From NCBI GenBank assembly GCA_002708345.1, contig PANG01000090.1, forward strand, positions 1-17,376: DNA of 17,376 nucleotides. The letters are read 5' to 3'. The translations under genes and the position numbers were made by a program. Positions 1-8,402 of this stretch are shown here, one piece after another (position 1 is the stretch's first letter; each line of letters starts with the position of its first letter). The DNA comes from Planctomycetaceae bacterium (GTDB lineage Bacteria > Planctomycetota > Planctomycetia > Pirellulales > Pirellulaceae). Below the pieces are notes generated by a model, which made no database searches, was not told the DNA's origin, and saw nothing but the letters and a program-made list of their open reading frames with translations.

Positions 1-128
1 GCTCTTCGACAATAACGGAGGTCCACGCTAGAATTGTTGACAAACCTATCGGACGATCCGGGGTCAGGCAAGCTGCTGGCATCGAGATGAAGTGGTCGTG
101 GATGATAGAAAAAAGTTCTTTGGATGGA
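1..128. other. Upstream segment, no complete gene
   Basis: These bases precede the PQQ-like propeller gene. One frame reads ten codons (residues LFDNNGGPR) to a TAG at 29-31, which could be the last codons of a gene starting before the window, but this is too short to identify. The propeller frame itself is also open back to base 3, so the window does not rule out a longer N-terminus. A TTGACA at 37-42 has no matching -10 element at the right distance, so no promoter is called. Confidence 0.3.
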
Positions 129-1439
129 ATGAGAATAATGAGAAAGAGACAACCGCTGGCATGGATCGGCATTATTGTCCTGGCTGCTTGCTGTTTTCAT
201 TCTGCGGATGCGGAAAACTGGGCGCAGTTTCGAGGAGCGACCGGCGACGGCGTCTCGCTGGAAAAGAACCTTCCCGTTGACTGGAGTGACGAGAAAGGGA
301 TCGCCTGGTCAACCGATTTGCCTGGCCGTGCTAATTCCAGTCCGGTAGTGACCGACAGCAGGATTGATGTCACGTCGCAGGCGGAGGACGGCAGCCTCTG
401 GGTTATCTCGCTGGAGAGGGCGAGTGGAAAAATTATTCGCTCGATCAAGGTTGGCAGCGGGGTGCTGGAGGCCAAGGGGCCAGCAAACCTCTATGCCCAC
501 CGTCACAATGCAGCCACCCCCACGCCGGTTGCCGACGAGACCCATACCTGGGCATTTTTTGGCAGCGGGCTACTGGCCTGTGTCGATGCCAGTAGCGGCG
601 AGGTCGTCTGGAAACGGGATATGGTCAGTGAGCATGGGGCCTATGATATCACCTTTGGCATGGGCTCTTCCCCACGGCTTTGGGGAGACTTGCTTTATGT
701 CTCCTGCATGACAAAGGGGTCCTCTTACGTGGTGGCGTTTGACAAACTCACTGGGAAGCAGGCCTGGAAGACGGACCGCCAGTTGGCTGCCAGCGATGAT
801 GGCCCGGATGCTTATTCCTCTCCCACCATCGCCAGAATGGGGAAACGGGTGGAGTTGCTAGTGGCGGGGTCGGATCATGTCAATGCCTATGATTTGAACA
901 GTGGCAAGCAGAACTGGATCAGTAGTGGCCTTTTGATCGACAGTCCCTATGGGCGGGTCATCGCCTCGCCGGTTGCCCACCAGGGAATCGTGGTGGCCAC
1001 ATCGGCCAACCCGGGCGGCGGCGGCCTGGGCCGGGTGATCGCGGTTCGAGGTGGTGGTACTGGCGATGTGAGCGAGTCGCACCGAGCCTGGAGCCTGGAG
1101 AAGACGAGCCCGGATTCCTCCAGCCCGGTCTGCCTGGATGGACTTGTTTACATGACGACCGACAACGGTGTGGCCTCCTGCCTCGACCTGAAGACCGGCA
1201 AGGTGCACTGGGTTAAACGACTCAGCACGGGGCCCTACCATGCATCGCTGGTGGCCGGGGATGGCAAAGTCTATTTCCTTGGTATTGAAGGAAACAGTAC
1301 GGTGGTCGCCGCCGGTAGCGAGGGAAAAGTGTTGGCGACCAACAAGCTGAGTGGGACGTTTTATGCCACGCCGGCGATTAGCGGTGGGATGATCTATCTT
1401 AGAGCCTACGATCGACTGGTTGCCATCAAGGGTGAGTGA
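129..1439 (+). CDS. Secreted PQQ-binding-like beta-propeller protein
   Basis: This is an exported WD40/PQQ-like propeller of the BamB-like superfamily that is very common in planctomycetes. The N-terminus has a basic start (MRIMRKR), a hydrophobic run (WIGIIVLAACC) and a likely signal peptidase site after SADA. The mature protein begins with ENWAQFRGATGDG, the usual opening of planctomycete PQQ-like proteins. Repeated blades carry the pattern A/G-xx-G-K-x-x-W, for example SSGEVVWKRD, LTGKQAWKTD, NSGKQNWISS and KTGKVHWVKR. ATGs at 87, 129 and 138 are in frame; 129 or 138 gives a normal-length signal peptide, whereas 87 puts 14 extra residues before it. The gene ends with a tandem TGA-TAA stop. 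The DUF6817 gene follows after 27 bases, so the two are probably co-transcribed. Whether it binds PQQ, and its substrate if any, cannot be told; it may be only a scaffold. Confidence 0.85.
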   Translation: MRIMRKRQPLAWIGIIVLAACCFHSADAENWAQFRGATGDGVSLEKNLPVDWSDEKGIAWSTDLPGRANSSPVVTDSRIDVTSQAEDGSLWVISLERASGKIIRSIKVGSGVLEAKGPANLYAHRHNAATPTPVADETHTWAFFGSGLLACVDASSGEVVWKRDMVSEHGAYDITFGMGSSPRLWGDLLYVSCMTKGSSYVVAFDKLTGKQAWKTDRQLAASDDGPDAYSSPTIARMGKRVELLVAGSDHVNAYDLNSGKQNWISSGLLIDSPYGRVIASPVAHQGIVVATSANPGGGGLGRVIAVRGGGTGDVSESHRAWSLEKTSPDSSSPVCLDGLVYMTTDNGVASCLDLKTGKVHWVKRLSTGPYHASLVAGDGKVYFLGIEGNSTVVAAGSEGKVLATNKLSGTFYATPAISGGMIYLRAYDRLVAIKGE

Positions 1440-1466
1440 TAACTGCTGGAGAAGGATACCGGGATA

Positions 1467-2030
1467 ATGACCGACTCTTGTTTCCGCCAGATGACAGACT
1501 TCCTCCGTGGCCTGGGAACCGATGATATCGGGCATACTGGGAGCAAGGGATTTCTGGCCCACCTGGTCAGTGTTTTCCATGATCTTGACCGCTGGGGGGG
1601 CGACCAGGACCTCTGCCGGGCCGGGATGTTTCATTCGATCTATGGAACTGAAAAGTTTCGCCTTTTCTGCCTGCCGGTCGATCGACGTAAAGAAATCGTT
1701 GACTTGATTGGCGAGAGGGCAGAATGGCTTGCCTTCCTCAACTGTTTCATGGAGAGACCGCCCTGGGACGCGATCTTTATTGAGGAAAGTGAAGTCAGAG
1801 AAGTCTGGAACCGAGAGACTGGTGAGTGTTACCCGCTCTCTGAAGAGGATTTCAAGGCCCTTGCCACCCTGCAGGTTTGTGACTGGCTTGAACAGGTGCC
1901 CCGCGGACTGGAGTGGGATTACCGCCGTGAAGGCTACCGGGCGATGGCGGTTCACCTGGGGGGAATCGCCCTGAAAGAATATGATCGCGTGTTTAACCTT
2001 GAGGAGGCAGGCGAGCCTCGGTCACGGTGA
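1467..2030 (+). CDS. DUF6817-like (HD-like) protein
   Basis: A soluble protein of 187 residues with no signal peptide. The stretch from about residue 20 to 65 has the pattern H-x(8)-H-L-x-x-V-x(5)-L-x-x-W-G, followed by C-R-A-G-M-F-H-S-I-Y-G-T-E-x-F. I recognise this as the DUF6817 family, whose conserved histidines (H23, H32, H56 here) resemble a metal-binding helical HD-type core. Catalytic function is unknown. A second conserved-looking block, ERAEWLAFLNCF, lies at about residues 83-94. A ribosome binding site GGAGAAGGA lies about 10 bases before the ATG at 1467, which favours this start over the in-frame ATG at 1491. It is probably co-transcribed with the propeller upstream. It converges on the PPC gene with only two bases between stop codons, and its last codons form one arm of the hairpin at 2019-2049. 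Confidence 0.75.
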   Translation: MTDSCFRQMTDFLRGLGTDDIGHTGSKGFLAHLVSVFHDLDRWGGDQDLCRAGMFHSIYGTEKFRLFCLPVDRRKEIVDLIGERAEWLAFLNCFMERPPWDAIFIEESEVREVWNRETGECYPLSEEDFKALATLQVCDWLEQVPRGLEWDYRREGYRAMAVHLGGIALKEYDRVFNLEEAGEPRSR

Positions 2031-2049
2031 TCTTAACTGCCCGTGACCG
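2019..2049. terminator. Inverted repeat across convergent stop codons, possible bidirectional terminator
   Basis: CGGTCACGG at 2019-2027 and its exact reverse complement CCGTGACCG at 2041-2049 form a 9-bp perfect stem with a 13-base loop. The loop contains both stop codons: TGA at 2028-2030 on plus and TAA at 2035-2033 on minus. Its place between convergent genes suggests a shared terminator or stall site. There is no T-run on either side, so it is not a canonical Rho-independent terminator. Confidence 0.4.
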
Positions 2050-4453
2050 TGACCTGGAGCACCGTCTCGGTGACGACGATTACACTTGGATCGGACTCGA
2101 GTAGTCCCTGGCCGCGGATCGTCACGGGAAAACGGCTGCCCGGTTTGCATTCGGCAGCAATCTCCAGCGGCAGGCGGATGATCCTCTGGCCGGCAGCGAC
2201 GGCGATCTCTTTCATCGAAACAGTGGCAGGGTGACCCGGTGGCAAGCTGACCGTCATGCTGCCTGGGAAATTGGACGTCCGGTTTAATTCCACCTCACAC
2301 CATGTTGTTTTACCTGGCCTTGCAACAACAACAGGGGTTCGGGCCTCGAGCTTGACGACCGGAGGGAGAGTCCGCAGCATATTCCGTTTCTCGGAAACCA
2401 CCAGCACGTGTTGCTCGACTCCATGCTTGTCGACGAAAGACGCCTTTCCCTGGCAGTAGAGCTGTGACTGGGACTGGACGTTGATATGCATTGTCTCTGG
2501 CAGGTAAATCGGAAGCCGGGTTTCACTGGATTCGGTGGGGATTTCCACCTCGATCATTTCGATGCCATCCAGGTCACGATTCTGGCGATCGCTGACCTGC
2601 AGGGTGATCGGCGCACTGAATCCATCGAGGCGTTCGACCTCCATGCGGTAGGGGAAGATGGAACCCCGGTGGGCATATAGATAGGCCTCATTGCAGAACA
2701 GTCGAAAGACCGGCACGTGGGTAACGGTCAGTCCCAGTTGCTCATGATCGGGGCGGTCAACGGAAATGCCGGAGCCATCCCGCCCGGCGTGAAGCAGGTG
2801 GCCAACTCGCTCGATCACCCTGTCTCCAACCATGCAGCGGCCTTTTACCTGGACCCGGTAAAACCGGCTGGCTGCTTCGGCAGGTACTGTCAGTTTGACA
2901 GTCGTCTTTGACTGGTCCGCGGCAATCGTTGTCTGTTCGCTCTTTGAACCTTCCGGCAGTCCCTCGAGTGTCAGTTCGATCGGTGCGGTATTGCCGCCGG
3001 TGCGCTGGGCAATCACTTCCAGGGTGAGTTCTTTTCCCTGGCAGACATTAAAGAAATCCTGGCTGATGTCGAGGCGATAATCTGGTTTGCCAGCAGTCGC
3101 CGACAGGCAATAGCCAAATTCATCTCCCCCGGCAGATCCCAGCCGAAGGTCGCGGAGCTGGATGCGATATGGCATGGCGGCTTCCTGGGCCGGTATGAAA
3201 AACCGGATCGCCCGCTGCTCCGTACCACTTGGAGTGGAGATGAATGTCCGGCCTCCCTTTTTATCGAAGATCTCCATGATCAGAATGGCCCGGCTGATTT
3301 TTCGGTTGGCCTCCAGTACCACTTCGGCCCCCTGTCCGGCGTCCAGGTCAAGCTGGAACCAGTCCTGGTCACGGGCATGGGAAATCTGCCCATCAACAGA
3401 AGATCCCAGCGGCAGAAGCATGGCCATCTCGGCGGTGTCATTATCTGGGCTCTCAGGCAGGTGTTGCTGATCGTCAACAGGTATTTTTAGACTGTTGACC
3501 AGTTCCGGGTGTGTGATCTCCAGCATGCTGGCATCTGGAGCCACGCTCATCACCTGCTCAATTGTTCCGAGTGTCCCGTCCCCGGTGAGGTACATTAGCG
3601 TGAAGGACTGTTGGCGCCCGCGGCGGGCAACGAGTGGATGGCAATAACGGGCAAATTTCCCCACCGCCAGGTTGATGCGGTAAACGTGTGCCGGGTCACC
3701 ATGGAATGAAACATTCTTGATCTGCAGGTAATAGGTGCCTGTCCGGGGAGCGCGAAAGGCAATCACCGGGTCGTTGCCAAGGTGATCACGTTGAATAGTC
3801 AGTGGACGACCATCGGCGTCGAGAATGGAGATCACCGGTTCAAGGCGGGATCCGATCCGCCGGGCCATCACCTCGCAGGAGAGCAATTCGCCAGCGGTCA
3901 GCGAAAGGCGATAAAAATCGATATCTCTTTCACCACAGATCTGTCCGTTGACGGTGACCGGGAGGACCAGCTCTTCCGCGGTCTCCAGAGTGGAATTCGA
4001 TTCTGATTCGATGAATTCCGGCAGGTCGCCGATCACGAATGGGCGACTGCGAGTACCTCCCTGGGCACAGCTGACCTGCCAGTAGACAACATCGGCGGCA
4101 TCCTCGCCAATTGTCATTTCAGCTTTCCATTGCCGCGGGTAGCGGATGGGGACTTCCGTCGGCAGGCGGCGAGGGGAGGTTTCGCCGGTGAAGGGAAGTT
4201 GCAGCTGGAGTCGGCTTCGATGATTCACTCCCCTGCCAAGACAAAAGAACTCGGTGCCCGGGGGAATGCACTCCGCCCCCACCCCGAGTTGCACGGTGCT
4301 GCCTCGCCGCGCTCCAGCTGGAAAAATATGCGTGCTGTCAGGTGCCTTGGAAGGAACTGGTTGTGCCCAGGCAATGGTTGCTGGAAGCACTGCGAGTGCT
4401 AGGGCGGAGGCGATGATGCGACTGCGAAAGGACATGGTATTTCTGCCAGGCAT
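2033..4453 (-). CDS. Exported protein with two pre-peptidase C-terminal (PPC) domains
   Basis: An exported protein of about 800 residues, third gene of the minus-strand operon. The N-terminus has a signal peptide (SFRSRIIASALALAVLPATIAWA). Two PPC-like beta-sandwich domains can be seen. The first, at roughly residues 150-265, has N-S-T-L-E-T-A-E-E, then G-x-I-C-G-E-R-D-I-D-F-Y-R-L and G-T-Y-Y-L-Q-I. The second, at roughly 335-455, has D-N-D-T-A-E-M-A, then V-D-G-Q-I and D-Q-D-W-F-Q-L. The rest looks like further Ig-like beta-sandwiches; no peptidase motif is seen. The upstream DUF1501 gene ends in TGA at 4462-4460. An in-frame TTG follows at once, with ATGs at 4453 and 4435. I chose 4453, but 4435 (MSFRSRI) gives an equally good signal peptide. 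The adjacency suggests translational coupling. Its role is unknown; such proteins often travel with DUF1501/DUF1549 partners in planctomycetes. Confidence 0.8.
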   Translation of the reverse strand: MPGRNTMSFRSRIIASALALAVLPATIAWAQPVPSKAPDSTHIFPAGARRGSTVQLGVGAECIPPGTEFFCLGRGVNHRSRLQLQLPFTGETSPRRLPTEVPIRYPRQWKAEMTIGEDAADVVYWQVSCAQGGTRSRPFVIGDLPEFIESESNSTLETAEELVLPVTVNGQICGERDIDFYRLSLTAGELLSCEVMARRIGSRLEPVISILDADGRPLTIQRDHLGNDPVIAFRAPRTGTYYLQIKNVSFHGDPAHVYRINLAVGKFARYCHPLVARRGRQQSFTLMYLTGDGTLGTIEQVMSVAPDASMLEITHPELVNSLKIPVDDQQHLPESPDNDTAEMAMLLPLGSSVDGQISHARDQDWFQLDLDAGQGAEVVLEANRKISRAILIMEIFDKKGGRTFISTPSGTEQRAIRFFIPAQEAAMPYRIQLRDLRLGSAGGDEFGYCLSATAGKPDYRLDISQDFFNVCQGKELTLEVIAQRTGGNTAPIELTLEGLPEGSKSEQTTIAADQSKTTVKLTVPAEAASRFYRVQVKGRCMVGDRVIERVGHLLHAGRDGSGISVDRPDHEQLGLTVTHVPVFRLFCNEAYLYAHRGSIFPYRMEVERLDGFSAPITLQVSDRQNRDLDGIEMIEVEIPTESSETRLPIYLPETMHINVQSQSQLYCQGKASFVDKHGVEQHVLVVSEKRNMLRTLPPVVKLEARTPVVVARPGKTTWCEVELNRTSNFPGSMTVSLPPGHPATVSMKEIAVAAGQRIIRLPLEIAAECKPGSRFPVTIRGQGLLESDPSVIVVTETVLQVTVTGS

Positions 4454-4459
4454 GATCAA

Positions 4460-5779
4460 TCAGCTGAAGATTTCGCGCACTGGATGACCGTCATCAACCA
4501 GCGGGATGGGTCGTCCCAAGGGGGTGTGCAGGACCTTGGTGTAATCGATTCCAAGGCGATCAAGTACCGTGGCGCACATGTCCTGCGGCGTGATCGGACG
4601 CTCGGCAACCTCCCCTGCCTGCTTGTCAGTTGCCCCCACAACGATGCCGCCCTTCACTCCTCCGCCCGCCATGGCGATGGAGAATGCGTTTGGCCAGTGA
4701 TCTCGACCAGCCAGGTCATTGATCTTGGGGGTGCGGCCAAATTCGGTTGTGATGACCACCAGCGTGTTGTCCAGCATGCCCCGGTCCTCAAGGTCATTAA
4801 GCAGGGCCGGGATGGCCTGATCGAAACTTGGGCAGAGCAGGTCCCGGAGGCTATAGGTATTCTTGCGGTGGGTATCCCAGTGGCCATTTTCAATCGCCAC
4901 GAAACGGCATCCCGCTTCTACCATTCTCCTGCCAAGCAGACAGCACTGGCCGAGACTGGTCATCCCGTAGGTTTCTCGAACCTTGTCGGGTTCCTGGCCC
5001 ATATCGAACGCCTCCCGGGCGGCGGTCGATGTCATCATGTTGTAGGCCTTCTGGTAGAAGGTATCGAGCGATCGGACCTGTTTGCCAACTCGCTCGATGT
5101 CCTGCTCGAAACGATTGACCTCCTGAAGCGCCAGGCGCCGCAGCAGTCCGCGATCGGTTGCCACTGAGGTTGGCAGGGCAATGTCACGGACGGAAAAGTC
5201 GGGAGAGGCAGGATCCGCTTCAATCGTGAACGGTCCATGGGCAGGCCCCAGAAACGAGGGGCCACCACTGTTAAGGAAGTTCGGCACAGAGATGTAAGGG
5301 GGGAGTGCGCCCGGTTTGCCAACGCGCGAGACCATCGATCCCAGGCAGGGGTGCTGGTTATTGTTCTGGTTTCCGTTGAAATCCCCCAGGCCGGCTTTCT
5401 TGCCTGTCATCATGATGTGGAAGCCACGCCCGTGGTCCGCATCCCCGTGCGTCATGCTGCGGAGAATCGCAAGCTTGTCAGTGACCTTCGAAATTCCGGG
5501 AAGAACATCCGAAACCTGGATGCCCGGTACGACCGTGTTGATCGGGTGGAAATCCCCCCGCACCTCGGCTGGCGCGTCAGGTTTCAAATCCCACATGTCC
5601 TGGTGGGGCATGCCCCCGAGGATGAAGATGAAGATGCAGTTGACATCCCGTTGTGCCCCTTCGGCTGCCAGGGTGGACTGCATATGCAAGAGTTGCGGAA
5701 GTCCAATTCCGGCAAGCCCTCCGACACGCAGGAACTGCCGGCGACTGGCTGTCGTGCATCTGGATGGTTGATGTCGCAT
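4460..5779 (-). CDS. DUF1501 family protein, Tat-exported
   Basis: A 439-residue member of DUF1501, a family distantly related to alkaline phosphatase/sulfatase-fold proteins and hugely expanded in planctomycetes. A twin-arginine signal (S-R-R-Q-F-L at residues 12-17, then a hydrophobic G-G-L-A-G-I-G-L-P stretch) predicts folded export. Family landmarks are I-F-I-F-I-L-G-G-M-P-H-Q-D-M-W-D-L-K-P near the N-terminus, R-S-M-T-H-G-D-A-D-H-G-R-G, then A-I-E-N-G-H-W-D-T-H, and near the C-terminus T-T-E-F-G-R-T-P and G-R-D-H-W-P-N-A. These histidine/aspartate clusters resemble metal sites of the alkaline phosphatase superfamily, but activity has not been established. It lies 46 bases after the DUF1549/DUF1553 gene and directly touches the PPC gene, so all three are probably one transcript. 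Confidence 0.9.
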   Translation of the reverse strand: MRHQPSRCTTASRRQFLRVGGLAGIGLPQLLHMQSTLAAEGAQRDVNCIFIFILGGMPHQDMWDLKPDAPAEVRGDFHPINTVVPGIQVSDVLPGISKVTDKLAILRSMTHGDADHGRGFHIMMTGKKAGLGDFNGNQNNNQHPCLGSMVSRVGKPGALPPYISVPNFLNSGGPSFLGPAHGPFTIEADPASPDFSVRDIALPTSVATDRGLLRRLALQEVNRFEQDIERVGKQVRSLDTFYQKAYNMMTSTAAREAFDMGQEPDKVRETYGMTSLGQCCLLGRRMVEAGCRFVAIENGHWDTHRKNTYSLRDLLCPSFDQAIPALLNDLEDRGMLDNTLVVITTEFGRTPKINDLAGRDHWPNAFSIAMAGGGVKGGIVVGATDKQAGEVAERPITPQDMCATVLDRLGIDYTKVLHTPLGRPIPLVDDGHPVREIFS

Positions 5780-5825
5780 GAAGGATTCTCAGGTTCTTGG
5801 AAATTGGACAAACGGCCAGGGACAA

Positions 5826-8270
5826 CTACCTGATAAATAGGAAATCATATGAGTTAAGCAATGTCCAGAGGAAATCCTGGGCCGCCAGTTCTTCCGCTTC
5901 CTGGGAGAACAGTTTTTCTGCCACTTTCTTTTCCGCGGCCGTGGGAGGTCGGTTTACCGTGGCATAGGCAAGCAGCGAGATGAGCTCGTCGCGTTTGATT
6001 CCTGCGTTGACTATTCTTGCAATTCGACCGTTCTTGTGCTGGATCTTTGCTTCGATTTCCGGGGCATTAAGCAGGTGGAGTGCCTGGGTCATGGTAGGGT
6101 CTCCGGAACTCCCACACTCACAGGGACTTTTCCGTTCGGAGCGACCGAAGATGTCAAGGAAGTAGCTGGGAAGCTTGTTGTCCCAGAGTTCAATCGCCCG
6201 GGTCCCGGAGGGATGGCCTGGAAATTCTTCCGGAACCATCGTGACCTGGGAGATGGCGTCCAGAAGCACTTCCGCCTGGATGCGGCGAACCGGGTAATGG
6301 GAGAAGTTCTGGGTGTCATCAAAGTTCGTTGCATTCGCCGTGCTGGACGTCTGGAAGACTCCCGACAGCAAGATGGTACGGGCCAGTGCACGGGTATCGA
6401 AGCCATTGTCCACCAGTTCGTTTGCCAGGTAGTCCAGCAGCGGGGGGTTGGAAGCAGGATTCGTGCTCCTCAGATCGTCCTCTGGTTCCACCAGGGCACG
6501 TCCGATCAGTTGCTTCCAGATGCGGTTAGCAAGGAGCCTGGCAAAGAAAGGGTTCTCGCCACTGGTAACCCAGTCGGCCAGGTGGCTGCGAGGATCCGCC
6601 TGTTCGTCCAGCGGCAGGTCGGGGCCGCCGGGAGGACGGGTGATGACCGGGATTTCCTTGATCGGGATGCTGGTGGGCTTGTGACCGGCATGGAAGATGA
6701 ACTCGCGAGAGTCTCCCATCGCGGTTCGTTGGAGGCCCGTGAAATAACCGGCCAGCCCATAAAAGTCCTCCTGCCCCCAGATCTCGAAAGGGTGGTGGTG
6801 ACACTGGGCACAATCCATGCGGATGCCAAGCAGTGCCTGGCTTACCGTGCGAGTGATCTGCTCTGGCGTCCGCAGGCCACGGTAAAAATTGACTGGACCG
6901 TGGCTTCCCGAGTTACCGGTGGCGGTCAGGAGTTCATGCACCCACTCGTTCGAAGGACGGTTGATGGCCATCTGGTGCCGGAGCCATCGGTGAAGTTCGT
7001 ACGCGCCCCGGTTACCAAGCGTTTCCGGGTTGGCCATCAGGATGTCCGACCATCGCTGGGCCCAGTAATCGGCATATTCACTTCGGGCAAGGACCTGGTC
7101 TACCAGGTGGGATCGCTTGTCCGGGTTCTTGTCGGACAGGAAAGTGGTGACCTCGTCCACCGTCGGTAAAGTGCCGATCGTGGTGATGAACAGGCGGCGC
7201 AGGAAAACGGCATCGTTAATCGGCCCGGAAGGAGTGATCCGGAGTTGTTTCAGACGTGACCAGACAAGCTCGTCAATGGGGTGCGTGGTGCTGTAGTGCC
7301 CGGGCCGCGTGATCCGGCTGGCCCCGGCGCGGGGTACAAGCAGGCGGGAGACCGTGATCTGCCCCATGTAGTTGATCGTGATTGCTGCCTCTCCTGGGAC
7401 CTCACCGGTTTCTGCACGGCCCCCAGGTACGACCTGGGCAATCGAGAGGGAGTTGGTTGTATAGGAGGCGGCATCGGTGACATCGCGTCGGCTATCATCG
7501 GAATAGAGTGCTGTGACACGAAATTGTTGACTGGAAAGAGGGCGCAGTTGGCGGCTGCTGGGGGTTACCTCAATGCCAACAAGTTTGCGCGGGGTATCGG
7601 TCCCCCAGGGCATCCCCTGCTCGATCCATTTCGTCAGGATTTCCTCGTCAAGACTGCCTGGCGTGACTCGCTGGCCGCCGCCATGGGCGACCAGGCCGGT
7701 AGATTTGGCGACCAGAAGGCTGCGACCCGATGCAGCGGGGAAAACCCGGCGTCCCCGGGCCTCCTTGACCAGTGCATCGAAATCGGCCTGGGGATCAAAG
7801 CCAAAGACGGAAAGCCGGAATCCATTTTGACCCGATTGCTTGCCATGGCAACCGCCACTGTTGCACCCCAGTTTGGAGAACAATGGCACGATGTCATTGC
7901 GGAAATCCAGCGGGGGATACGTTTTGAAATCAATAACCGAAATCGGAATCAGCACGCGCTGGCCCGCATGGCTGACCTTCAGATTCGTGGAGCCATCAGC
8001 CACGCCACGGATGACCGTGCCGGTGATCGTGGCAACCGCTGCGTCCTGGAGCACCAGTGATGCCTGATGAGTAACATCCTGTTGCTCTCCACCTGCCGTG
8101 ATCGCGGTGACCTGGAGCTGTTGCTGGCGATTGCCACCGGTGATTTCCAGGGGAGAAGGTTTTACCACAAGGCGAGTGATCTTCTTGCCCTGGTCGGCAC
8201 CGAGCGGGGCGGAGAAAACAAGGCCGATGAGGATGGCCAGGGACAGGGAACGACGGAAAAGGTGGGTCAT
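5826..8270 (-). CDS. Ig-like / c-type haem motif / DUF1549 / DUF1553 exported protein
   Basis: A large exported protein of about 814 residues, first gene of the operon. Domains in order, counted from the ATG at 8270: signal peptide (THLFRRSLSLAILIGLVFSA); a BIG2-like Ig domain at about 28-112; a cytochrome-like segment with C136-N-S-G-G-C141-H142 (a CX4CH variant); a second BIG2-like domain at about 230-310; DUF1549, including the CxxCH motif in M-D-C-A-Q-C-H-H-H-P-F-E; then DUF1553 to the C-terminus, ending N-S-Y-D-F-L-F-I-R. The architecture matches the planctomycete cytochrome/DUF1549/DUF1553 proteins. Covalent haem binding is inferred from the motifs only. The frame extends to 8306, but 8270 puts the basic start directly ahead of the hydrophobic core. 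A promoter at 8351-8380 and a leader inverted repeat precede it. Function in the cell is unknown. Confidence 0.88.
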   Translation of the reverse strand: MTHLFRRSLSLAILIGLVFSAPLGADQGKKITRLVVKPSPLEITGGNRQQQLQVTAITAGGEQQDVTHQASLVLQDAAVATITGTVIRGVADGSTNLKVSHAGQRVLIPISVIDFKTYPPLDFRNDIVPLFSKLGCNSGGCHGKQSGQNGFRLSVFGFDPQADFDALVKEARGRRVFPAASGRSLLVAKSTGLVAHGGGQRVTPGSLDEEILTKWIEQGMPWGTDTPRKLVGIEVTPSSRQLRPLSSQQFRVTALYSDDSRRDVTDAASYTTNSLSIAQVVPGGRAETGEVPGEAAITINYMGQITVSRLLVPRAGASRITRPGHYSTTHPIDELVWSRLKQLRITPSGPINDAVFLRRLFITTIGTLPTVDEVTTFLSDKNPDKRSHLVDQVLARSEYADYWAQRWSDILMANPETLGNRGAYELHRWLRHQMAINRPSNEWVHELLTATGNSGSHGPVNFYRGLRTPEQITRTVSQALLGIRMDCAQCHHHPFEIWGQEDFYGLAGYFTGLQRTAMGDSREFIFHAGHKPTSIPIKEIPVITRPPGGPDLPLDEQADPRSHLADWVTSGENPFFARLLANRIWKQLIGRALVEPEDDLRSTNPASNPPLLDYLANELVDNGFDTRALARTILLSGVFQTSSTANATNFDDTQNFSHYPVRRIQAEVLLDAISQVTMVPEEFPGHPSGTRAIELWDNKLPSYFLDIFGRSERKSPCECGSSGDPTMTQALHLLNAPEIEAKIQHKNGRIARIVNAGIKRDELISLLAYATVNRPPTAAEKKVAEKLFSQEAEELAAQDFLWTLLNSYDFLFIR

Positions 8271-8297
8271 GGGGAGGCCGCCAGGTAACGTGGTGGA

Positions 8298-8330
8298 TCC
8301 TGCCATCCGTTCGCAAGCGAACTGCCAGGA
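8298..8330 (-). promoter_or_regulatory. Inverted repeat in leader of the DUF1549-DUF1501-PPC operon
   Basis: GTTCGC-AA-GCGAAC at 8309-8322 is a perfect 6-bp inverted repeat with a two-base centre. It is flanked by TCCTG (8298-8302) and CAGGA (8326-8330), which could extend it as an outer stem through an asymmetric internal loop. It lies between the predicted promoter and the start codon, so it could act as an RNA hairpin in the leader or as a dimeric repressor operator. Confidence 0.4.
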
Positions 8331-8350
8331 GCTGCGATTGTCTGGATTCT

Positions 8351-8380
8351 ATTTTAGACGAGCTTTCCTTTAAATGACAA
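8351..8380 (-). promoter_or_regulatory. Predicted sigma70-type promoter for the minus-strand operon
   Basis: Read on the minus strand, TTGTCA (8380-8375, five of six to the -35 consensus) is followed after 18 bases by TAAAAT (8356-8351, five of six to the -10 consensus). It lies about 80 bases upstream of the DUF1549/DUF1553 start and beyond the FAH-like gene's stop, which suggests that this operon is transcribed separately from the FAH-like gene. Confidence 0.5.
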
Positions 8381-8402
8381 CGCGCATCCGAAAACGGCGT
8401 TT

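Noticed and set aside
37..42. TTGACA as the -35 of a promoter for the first gene.
   Set aside because: No -10-like sequence lies 16-18 bases downstream, so it is probably chance.
858..1955. A 365-codon open frame on the minus strand across the propeller and DUF6817 genes.
   Set aside because: It lies opposite two genes with recognisable families, spans their junction, and its translation has no domain-like pattern. It is an antisense shadow in GC-rich DNA.
6036..7169. A 377-codon open frame on the plus strand inside the DUF1549/DUF1553 gene.
   Set aside because: It is fully antisense to a gene with clear domains, has no signal or recognised motif and no ribosome binding site of note.
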